DNA of 29,867 nucleotides from a bacterium (GTDB lineage: Bacteria > JAHJDO01): the NCBI GenBank assembly GCA_023129655.1, contig JAGMBN010000003.1:1-29867 (forward strand). Direction: 5' to 3'. Made by a program: the position numbers and the translations under genes. The stretch's first letter is position 1. Every line of letters starts with the position of its first letter. The notes beneath the pieces are model-generated. The model was given only the letters and a program-made list of their open reading frames with translations. It searched no databases and was not told the origin of the DNA. This document shows, in pieces, positions 25,001 to 29,867 of the stretch.

Positions 25001-25270
25001 TTGCTTCCATATTCTCTGTTTAAGAATCAAAAATCTGATCCTGAGGAAGAAAGACGGCTTCTTTATGTTGGAATGACACGCGCAGAAAGATTTTTATTCC
25101 TTTCTCACACAAAGAAGAGATTTATCCTGGGCAGAGAATACCATCTAAAAAGAAGTCCTTTTCTTAGCAATATAGAGAAGGGATTAATAGAGCTATCAAA
25201 AACTGAACATAAGAAAAAAGAAAACAAAGATGACCTCCAGATGAGTTTGTTTTTCCACAACCTACAATGA
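22052..25270 (+). CDS. Endonuclease Q-like PHP/zinc-ribbon domain fused to UvrD/Rep helicase
   Basis: A 1072-residue fusion. Residues 1-~310 match the TIGR00375/endonuclease Q group: 'DFHIHSHYS' (H8, H10), 'VVGTGDF', 'FLLTSEI', 'VPAHIWTPW', 'LSNSDAHSPEKLGRNAN', then a zinc ribbon with C280, C283, C296 and C299. EndoQ nicks DNA 5' of deaminated bases (uracil, hypoxanthine) and AP sites. Residues ~465-1045 are a complete SF1A helicase: 'LNREQQKAA' (Q motif), Walker A 495-501 ('GPGTGKT'), 'TFTNKAANEM', 'VDEYQD' (D673), 'GDPNQAIYGFRGAD', 'LMTLHSAKGLEF' and 'RRLLYVGMTRA'. The tail ends with 'QMSLF' (1063-1067), like the beta-clamp motif QL(S/D)LF. The ATG at 22052 gives the family N-terminus; its ribosome binding site is weak. 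Confidence 0.88.
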   Translation: MKFIADFHIHSHYSIATSKNLIPEYLDLWAGLKGIKVVGTGDFTHPGWVKELKEKLEPAEPGLFRLKDKYKQNTDFQTLTSSDNEARFLLTSEISNIYKKDGKVRKVHNLIFAPDFKTVEKIQQKLIKIGGNITSDGRPILGLDSRDLLEIVISCSEKSFFVPAHIWTPWFSALGSKSGFDSIEECYGDLSEHIFAVETGLSTDPPMHWICSFLDKYRLLSNSDAHSPEKLGRNANLFNTEISYNAIIDAVKTGKPEHFLGTIDLFPQEGKYHYDGHRKCNMCWSPLETLKHNEICPVCGKKITVGVMNRIAQLADRYDPLQREKRLPFHSIIPLKEIISEILEVGPGSQRVAHAYNTLLQKAGTELDLLLNLPVKEVERASNSLLAEAIRRMRNRQVYVKEGFDGEFGKVKVFQEGEKESFGSQDLLFKHMIQVKPLRPRKLINFDLKEYARLRKTLNQQSSEKAESKPETWGLNREQQKAAEHFSGPALIIAGPGTGKTRTLTYRIANLVQHKNIDSEHVLAVTFTNKAANEMKERLYSLLDKEAAKLQVCTFHALGYSILKEQHAKIGRDKQFSILDEDDKKLILQKIGCKKKQVGKVSEAITNAKQNLKSVEEIEDKDLSGIFLKYKTILHEQNSFDLDDLIYCSVRLFMNFPEVLSQYREKYQWCMVDEYQDINFAQYQMIRSLMPEYNSNLCVIGDPNQAIYGFRGADVRFIRRFLEDYPGAAAYRLKKTYRCSDYILKASSEVIQSKEFVQGLQKGVKIKIVENSSEKSEAEFVARTIENMIGGLRFFSIDSKIADGIEDSEIKSLSDFVVLCRINRQIKDLEKAFNDHSIPYQTIGDTPFFREEPVKSIIDMLKLVINPENSLLKDKLTEKKIISYKELEKLNDLNMNTSVRTILVAIINTYFSKKKLENETQFKNLLDLADDFGNDAEKFLQFAVLGTGVDTYKPNMENVTLMTLHSAKGLEFKCVFIVGCEDGLLPYSLFKNQKSDPEEERRLLYVGMTRAERFLFLSHTKKRFILGREYHLKRSPFLSNIEKGLIELSKTEHKKKENKDDLQMSLFFHNLQ

Positions 25271-25275
25271 TTTAT

Positions 25276-25304
25276 TTGACAAGAAATAAATGTTTTGTTA
25301 CATT
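25276..25304 (+). promoter_or_regulatory. Promoter of the MerR-type II secretion operon
   Basis: A perfect TTGACA (25276-25281), 17-nt spacer and TACATT (25299-25304, 4 of 6), preceded by TG at 25296-25297 as an extended -10. The start would fall near 25311. It begins 5 nt after the helicase stop codon, so the operon is clearly separately transcribed. Confidence 0.65.
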
Positions 25305-25323
25305 ACTCTCTGCTCAGAGAGTA
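25304..25323. promoter_or_regulatory. Palindromic operator candidate over the transcription start
   Basis: TACTCTCTG-CT-CAGAGAGTA is a perfect 9-bp inverted repeat with a 2-nt centre. It touches the last base of the -10 and covers the predicted start, where a bound dimer would block polymerase. The adjacent MerR-like protein is the obvious candidate ligand. It could also be a 5' hairpin in the mRNA. Confidence 0.5.
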
Positions 25324-25332
25324 GATTAAAAT

Positions 25333-25569
25333 ATGAAAAACATTTATCTTGTTAAAGACCTATCATGCATAACAGGTATTTCTGTTTATACAATAAAGTA
25401 TTATTTAAAACTTGGCTTAATAAAAGAAGTTGGGCGGACATCTCAATTGAACTATAGATATTTTAATGATTCTACAGTTAAGCAGTTAGCTAAAATAAGA
25501 AGATTAAGAAAAGAGGGGATTTGTATAGATGAGATACAGAACAGGATAAAAGAAAGGGCATTAAAATGA
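25333..25569 (+). CDS. MerR-family DNA-binding protein, minimal form
   Basis: A 78-residue protein consisting almost only of a winged-helix MerR head: helix-turn-helix 'VKDLSCITGISVYTIKYYLK', then 'LGLIKEVGRTSQLNYRYF' (wing 1) and 'TVKQLAKIRRLRKEGICIDEI'. There is no effector domain or long dimerisation helix, so it does not look like a metal or drug sensor. It overlaps the ExeA-like gene by ATGA and heads a secretion operon, suggesting a local regulator of that operon or a partner of the ATPase. No clear Shine-Dalgarno is seen in its short leader. Confidence 0.8.
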   Translation: MKNIYLVKDLSCITGISVYTIKYYLKLGLIKEVGRTSQLNYRYFNDSTVKQLAKIRRLRKEGICIDEIQNRIKERALK

Positions 25570-26378
25570 GTTACTTTGCAGAGCTGGGATTAAAAGAAGA
25601 ACCTTTTTCTACGAGTCCGGATCCTAATTTCTTCTATCAATCGTGGGAGCATGGCAGCGCGCTAAGAAGATTGGAAATTGCAATTCGCTTAAAAAGAGGG
25701 ATGAGCTTAATTCTTGGGGATGTTGGTGTTGGAAAAACTACATTGAGCAGAATTCTTATGCAGTCTTTTCATAACGAAAACAGCTTTATTTTTCATATGA
25801 TATTGAATCCAAGCTATAAATCTGAATTTCAATTTCTTAGTTCTTTAGCAAGGCGTTTTGGCATAAATGAAGGCCTCCGTTCATCAATGGATTGTCAGGA
25901 TGCTATTGAAAGGTATCTGTTCCAGAAAGGAGTAGATGAAGAGAAAACAGTGGTTCTGTTAATTGATGAGGGACAAAAGCTGTCACTGCCTTTTTTGGAG
26001 ATTTTGCGTACTCTTTTGAATTATGAAACTAATAAATATAAACTCTTACAGCTTATTATTATGTCTCAGTTGGAATTGCTTCCCAAGATAAAGCATGTTA
26101 GGAATTTTACTGACAGGATCAGTTTAAAATATGTTATCAACCCTCTAGACCAGGAAGACACAAAGAAACTGATTCTGTTTCGGCTCAGACAGGCAGGACA
26201 GGATAATTTTAGAGATGTTTTTACAGATGACGCTGTGGACGAGATATATAAATACTCTCTTGGATATCCCAGAAGAATAGCCCTGTTGTGTCACGATACA
26301 TTGGAGAATTTGATTATAGAAGGGAAGAAAATCGTTGATAAAGAACTTGTTCTTAAAACCATTGAGCGCAATGAATAG
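25566..26378 (+). CDS. ExeA/GspA-like AAA ATPase
   Basis: A 270-residue AAA ATPase of the ExeA (GspA) type: 'MSYFAELGLKEEPFSTSPDPNF' start residues, Walker A at 51-58 ('GDVGVGKT'), Walker B 'VVLLIDEGQKL' (D134, E135) and a sensor-like 'IIMSQLELL', then the winged C-terminal part ending 'YPRRIALLCHDTL'. In Aeromonas, ExeA with ExeB uses ATP to help the secretin assemble through peptidoglycan. This copy lacks the transmembrane helix and periplasmic peptidoglycan-binding domain of full ExeA, so it is a short cytosolic form. Position directly before gspC-gspD supports a secretion role. Confidence 0.82.
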   Translation: MSYFAELGLKEEPFSTSPDPNFFYQSWEHGSALRRLEIAIRLKRGMSLILGDVGVGKTTLSRILMQSFHNENSFIFHMILNPSYKSEFQFLSSLARRFGINEGLRSSMDCQDAIERYLFQKGVDEEKTVVLLIDEGQKLSLPFLEILRTLLNYETNKYKLLQLIIMSQLELLPKIKHVRNFTDRISLKYVINPLDQEDTKKLILFRLRQAGQDNFRDVFTDDAVDEIYKYSLGYPRRIALLCHDTLENLIIEGKKIVDKELVLKTIERNE

Positions 26379-26958
26379 CTTTCATCCTGAAGATAGATTG
26401 TTAAGATTAATAAGAGGAGAGAAAAGAGAGCAAACAGGCTCTAATTGGTTAAAACAGGCTCTTTCTATGCTAAAAATAGAACCATTCATCTCAATTAATC
26501 AAATACTCCCAGTTATTATTTCTGTACTTCTTGTTTATATGGCTTATATCTGGATAAGACCTGGAACATCAGAAGAGATGTTAATTCCAAGCTCAAGAGT
26601 CATTGACTCAAGAGTTGCTAACTCAAGAGTCGTTTCCTTGAAAAGCACAGATAAAAAGTTAAAGCCGTCTTCATTCTATTCATCAATGGCAAAAAAACGC
26701 AACTTGTTCAAGCAGTTAACAGCTAATCCCGTTATTTTGCCGGAAACAAGAATAGACATAGGACAGCTTGTAGAGGATCTAAAACTGATTGGAATAGTTT
26801 TGGATGAAAGGACGCAGGCAATTATAGAGAATAGAAAGACGAAAAGTGTTTTGTATCTTAATGAAGGAAGCGCTGTTGGAGAGTTAAAAGTAAGCAAGAT
26901 TTCAGAATCAAGTGTTACTTTAAGTTATGGAACGGAAACAATAGACTTGTTTCTATAA
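26371..26958 (+). CDS. Type II secretion GspC-like inner-membrane protein
   Basis: A 195-residue bitopic protein: cytosolic N-terminus (~45 residues), one membrane helix at about 46-62 ('LPVIISVLLVYMAYIWI'), a Ser/Arg-rich linker with a tandem repeat, and a periplasmic homology-region domain from ~130 ('DLKLIGIVLDERTQAIIEN', 'VLYLNEGSAVGELKVSKI', 'SVTLSYG'). This HR-like domain contacts the N0 domain of the secretin in GspC proteins. There is no PDZ domain. The ATG at 26371 overlaps the ExeA-like stop; the in-frame TTG at 26335 would lengthen it within that gene and is not used. A PilP-like role is the main alternative. Confidence 0.72.
   Translation: MNSFHPEDRLLRLIRGEKREQTGSNWLKQALSMLKIEPFISINQILPVIISVLLVYMAYIWIRPGTSEEMLIPSSRVIDSRVANSRVVSLKSTDKKLKPSSFYSSMAKKRNLFKQLTANPVILPETRIDIGQLVEDLKLIGIVLDERTQAIIENRKTKSVLYLNEGSAVGELKVSKISESSVTLSYGTETIDLFL
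26592..26636. repeat. Three tandem 15-bp units in the gspC-like linker
   Basis: The unit CTCAAGAGTyryTra occurs three times in a row, in frame, encoding S-R-V-(I/A/V)-(D/N/S) repeats. Units differ at a few bases. It lies in the flexible linker after the membrane helix, so copy-number change would alter linker length without a frameshift. Confidence 0.6.
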
Positions 26959-26970
26959 AGGAGTGTGCGT

Positions 26971-28773
26971 ATGAAAAAATTAATTTTGTTTTTGACGGCG
27001 ATATTTATTTGCGTTCAATTCAACATATCCGTGTTTTCTCAATCTGAAGATGAAGAGCCTTTAAAAATGCCAATCAAAGCACATCCAAAAACATCTGTCA
27101 AAAAGACAGACGATATATCTTCTTCAAAGATCGCTCTTTTGGAACTCAAGAATATGGATATTTTGGAAGCATTTAAGCTTCTGTCTAAAAAGAGTGGAGT
27201 GAATATTGTTGCCAGTAATAGTGTAAAAGGAAGAATAAGTATCTTTTTGAGAAATGTGGAGGCATGGGATGTTCTCAGAATGATATTTGAGGCCAATAAC
27301 CTTGCTTATGAAAAAAATGGAGATATCATTAAGGTAATGACGGAGAGGGAATATGAGACAATTCATGGCAGAAAATTCAGAGATCCGAGAAAGATTAAAA
27401 TATATCAGTTGAAGTATGCGAACGCAGTTGATGTGAAAAAGGCATTGGATCAGATGAAAACAAAAATCGGGAGAATTGTTGCTGATGAAAGGGCGAATAC
27501 GATAATTATAAATGATGTTATTAACGCAGAATCAAGACTTGACGAAATTGTTAAGGAATTAGACAAACCGTATATCACAAAAACATTTATACTTAAGTAT
27601 GCAGATCCTAAAGAGTTAGAGGGAAAGCTGAAAAAACTTATTTCCAAAAAGGGGCATATCCAGATAGATCAGAAGGCAGGTAAGCTTATACTCATTGATA
27701 TCCCAAAAAATGTTGAACTGGCAGCAAAAATTATTGAGGAATGTGATTCCAAGGCAGCGACAGTTACAAAAGTATTTGAACTTAATTATGCTAAGGTTGA
27801 AGATATAGAAGCAAAACTTGCAAAAGAGGTTACCAGGAATATTGGCAGTATCATAGGAGATAAGACCACAAATAAAATAATCATAACGGACCTGCCTTCA
27901 AATATGGAGAAACTTTCTAAAATAATCATGGCTGCTGATACAAGAACAAGAGAGGTATTAATTGAAGCAAGGATTGTCCAGATCACTTTGTCCGATGAAT
28001 ACAAAATGGGCGTAAATTGGGATTATCTTTTTGCGAAGAACAAAAACGCGGAATTTGTTGGTAAGTTTGGTTTATCTTCAACAAAAGACAGTCTTTCTCC
28101 TGGCATGACTCTTTCTCTTGGTAAGCTGGCTGTTGATAAATATACAGGCTTTCTTCAGGCGCTGAATACAATCGGAAAGACAAATCTTCTCCAGAGCCCG
28201 AGAATAACAGTTATCAACAATGCTGAAGCCAGAATACATGTAGGAGAAACCAGACCTTACGTTACTACTACTGTAGTACAGGGCTCTTCCACAACAGAGA
28301 CTGCAGAAAGTGTAACAAATGTTGATGTGGGAGTAACGCTTTCTGTTGTGCCAACAATAAATGCCCATGGCTTTATTACTATGAAGATCAAGCCTGAAGT
28401 AAGCTCAGTTTCAGGCACTGTAACAACAGCTGAGGGAAATACTATACCCATAGTCTCAAAATCCGAGACAGAAACAACAGTTATGGTAAAGGATGGTGTT
28501 ACGATAGTTATGGCAGGCCTTATCAAAGATGAGTTAACGGACACAAACAGCGGGATTCCCTTTTTCAGAAAAATCCCCATATTTGGATATTTATTCGGCA
28601 AGATAGATAAGGACATAATTAAAAAGGAGATAGTGATTTTTCTCACACCGCATCTAATTACAGGAGAACATGATCTGCCAATTACTGCAAGGAAGGAAAT
28701 AGATAAGAAAGTATTGGATGAAAGTAAGCATAAAGAGCTTACTGTTCATGAGGAGATAAAAAAGCATCATTAA
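26971..28773 (+). CDS. gspD: Type II secretion secretin GspD
   Basis: A 600-residue outer-membrane channel protein with a clear signal peptide (about residues 1-26). Domains in order: an N0/STN-like domain ('LELKNMDILEAFKLLSKKSG'), three N1-type repeats each opening with an 'I..LKYA' or 'FELNYA' strand ('YQLKYANAVDVKKAL', 'FILKYADPKELEGKL', 'FELNYAKVEDIEAKL'), and the secretin beta-domain from ~330 ('LLQSPRITVINNAEARIHVG', 'VGVTLSVVPTIN', 'VMAGLIKDELTDTNSGIP', 'IPIFGYLFG', 'EIVIFLTPHLI'). The ATG at 26971 has AAAGGAG at a 7-nt spacing; the in-frame GTG at 26965 is too close to that site. No lipobox, so a pilotin or ExeA-type factor would be needed. PilQ is the alternative name, but the order C-D-E favours GspD. 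Confidence 0.87.
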   Translation: MKKLILFLTAIFICVQFNISVFSQSEDEEPLKMPIKAHPKTSVKKTDDISSSKIALLELKNMDILEAFKLLSKKSGVNIVASNSVKGRISIFLRNVEAWDVLRMIFEANNLAYEKNGDIIKVMTEREYETIHGRKFRDPRKIKIYQLKYANAVDVKKALDQMKTKIGRIVADERANTIIINDVINAESRLDEIVKELDKPYITKTFILKYADPKELEGKLKKLISKKGHIQIDQKAGKLILIDIPKNVELAAKIIEECDSKAATVTKVFELNYAKVEDIEAKLAKEVTRNIGSIIGDKTTNKIIITDLPSNMEKLSKIIMAADTRTREVLIEARIVQITLSDEYKMGVNWDYLFAKNKNAEFVGKFGLSSTKDSLSPGMTLSLGKLAVDKYTGFLQALNTIGKTNLLQSPRITVINNAEARIHVGETRPYVTTTVVQGSSTTETAESVTNVDVGVTLSVVPTINAHGFITMKIKPEVSSVSGTVTTAEGNTIPIVSKSETETTVMVKDGVTIVMAGLIKDELTDTNSGIPFFRKIPIFGYLFGKIDKDIIKKEIVIFLTPHLITGEHDLPITARKEIDKKVLDESKHKELTVHEEIKKHH

Positions 28774-28843
28774 ATAAATAGACAACAGACGACAGTAAAA
28801 AGCTATTGTCTATGGACTATGGATGATCTAGAAAGGATGAGTT

Positions 28844-29867
28844 ATGCTTTTCAAAGAAAATTTGCGTTTAGGCGAACTGCTTATTGCGAATAATATTATT
28901 TCAGATAAGCAGTTGGAGCAGGCTTTATCGCAGCATCAGAAGGTTGGAGAATTCCTTGGACGCACAGTTATTAAGATGGGAATTGCTTCTGAAGAAGAGG
29001 TATTACCTCTCTTATCTAAAAAACTAAAGATTCCATATGTTCAGATAAAGAAGCTTACCATTCCTCCAGATGTAATAAAAAAAGTTCCTGCAAAGTTTGC
29101 ATGTCACTATGAGCTGATTCCTATCAAATTGGAAGGCAAGGTGTTAACTGTTGCATTAACTGACCCGTCAAATCTTGAATTCATAGATGATCTAACACTA
29201 CTTCTTGGCTATAAGATCAACCCAATGCTTGCCGGTGAGTTGGATGTTACTAAGGCATTAAAAAAATATTATGGTATTGGCGCTGAAACTATAGAAGAAA
29301 TGATGAAGCAGACCTCTCAAACGGAGGCAGTAAAAATGGCGGAGCCTTCTGTTGATAATATAGAGGAATTAGCAACGGACGCTTCTATAATAAAGTTTGT
29401 TAATCAGATACTTCTGGAAGCATACAGGGATAGAGCTACTGACATTCATATAGAACCATATGAAGATGAACTGCGTATAAGATACCGTATTGACGGCATA
29501 CTGCATAACGCAAAGGTTCCTAAATCCGTTAAGCACTTTAGAGAGGCTCTGGTTTCCAGAATAAAAATAATGGCATCTCTCAATATAGCTGAAAGACGTA
29601 TGCCTCAGGATGGAAGAATAAAAGTAAAGATTGGAAATACCGAACTGGATCTGAGAATATCAGTCCTTCCAACCTCTTTTGGGGAAAGTGTTAATATCAG
29701 GCTGCTGTCCAGTAATATTTTTCTTGGACTGGAGACACTGGGGCTTTCTCCAGAGCATCTGCAAATTTTAGAATCTGTAATATATAAGCCACATGGAATA
29801 ATTCTCCTGACAGGGCCTACAGGGAGTGGAAAGACTACAACATTGTATGCATGTTTAAGTAAAATAA
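28844..29867 (+). CDS. gspE: Type II secretion/pilus assembly ATPase GspE (PilB), 3' truncated
   Basis: The window holds the first ~341 codons. An N-terminal MshEN/T2SSE_N domain ('LGELLIANNIISDKQLEQAL', 'IPYVQIKKLTIPPDVIKKVP') is followed by the ATPase core: 'RATDIHIEPYEDELRIRYRI', 'RMPQDGRIKVK', 'LRISVLPTSFGE' and Walker A 'GPTGSGKTTT' at the very end. It powers pseudopilus assembly from the cytosolic face. AGG is 7 nt before the ATG. MshEN domains often bind cyclic di-GMP, so that control is possible. The C-terminal zinc-binding region typical of GspE/PilB is outside the window, so GspE and PilB cannot be separated by sequence; gspD upstream suggests GspE. Confidence 0.9.
   Translation, partial: MLFKENLRLGELLIANNIISDKQLEQALSQHQKVGEFLGRTVIKMGIASEEEVLPLLSKKLKIPYVQIKKLTIPPDVIKKVPAKFACHYELIPIKLEGKVLTVALTDPSNLEFIDDLTLLLGYKINPMLAGELDVTKALKKYYGIGAETIEEMMKQTSQTEAVKMAEPSVDNIEELATDASIIKFVNQILLEAYRDRATDIHIEPYEDELRIRYRIDGILHNAKVPKSVKHFREALVSRIKIMASLNIAERRMPQDGRIKVKIGNTELDLRISVLPTSFGESVNIRLLSSNIFLGLETLGLSPEHLQILESVIYKPHGIILLTGPTGSGKTTTLYACLSKI

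Noticed and set aside
1..29867. tRNA, rRNA or CRISPR array
   Set aside because: Read on both strands; no cloverleaf with T-loop consensus, no rRNA-like stretch and no regularly spaced repeat array found by eye.

Overview
This window looks like a chromosomal piece of an AT-rich (by eye, high-30s % G+C) diderm bacterium. Evidence for an outer membrane is a secretin (GspD type) with its ATPase and inner-membrane partner, and a periplasmic AMIN/Amidase_3 cell-wall amidase. The mixture of Omnitrophota/PVC-like features (a PHP-UvrD fusion, glycoside-hydrolase-like proteins, many Amidohydro_2 proteins, DegT proteins beginning 'INGGKPV') suggests an uncultivated lineage near those groups. That placement is a guess, not something the sequence proves.

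Layout. (1) 3-2621: housekeeping block on + with a 5'-truncated N-acetylmuramoyl-L-alanine amidase, queD, and a two-subunit [4Fe-4S] class I fumarase. (2) 2767-15328: an accessory island of eleven same-strand, tightly packed genes. It holds a DUF6259-like glycosidase, a second TIM-barrel glycosidase-like protein, an AAC(3)-fold N-acetyltransferase, two adjacent seven-repeat beta-propeller proteins, an amidohydrolase pair (A1/B1), a truncated glycosidase pseudogene, a DegT-family PLP aminotransferase, and a second, diverged copy of the amidohydrolase pair (A2/B2). None has a visible signal peptide, and there is no transporter or regulator. (3) 15345-16985: truB-ribF, normally found after rbfA, here directly behind the island. 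(4) 19066-16989 on the - strand: leuB-asd, convergent with ribF. (5) 19298-21808: gyrA, divergent from leuB. (6) 22052-25270: a 1072-residue fusion of an endonuclease Q-like PHP/zinc-ribbon module to a UvrD/Rep helicase, ending in a clamp-binding-like peptide. (7) 25333-29867: a MerR-like regulator, an ExeA-like ATPase, GspC-like, GspD and GspE (cut by the window end), i.e. the start of a type II secretion (or related pilus) operon.

How parts fit. The island has the makings of a cytosolic pathway acting on an amino- or acylamino-sugar glycoside: glycosidases, a PLP sugar aminotransferase, an N-acyltransferase, propeller proteins that could be lyases or lactonases, and amidohydrolases. The substrate is not evident. 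The most striking points are the duplicated amidohydrolase pair in which A2 has lost its metal ligands, the EndoQ-helicase fusion, the decayed glycosidase with both ends still readable around a promoter-like sequence, and a perfect palindrome on the transcription start of the MerR-T2SS operon. Several dispersed palindromic repeats lie between or at the ends of genes (truB 3' end, leuB leader, downstream of gyrA).
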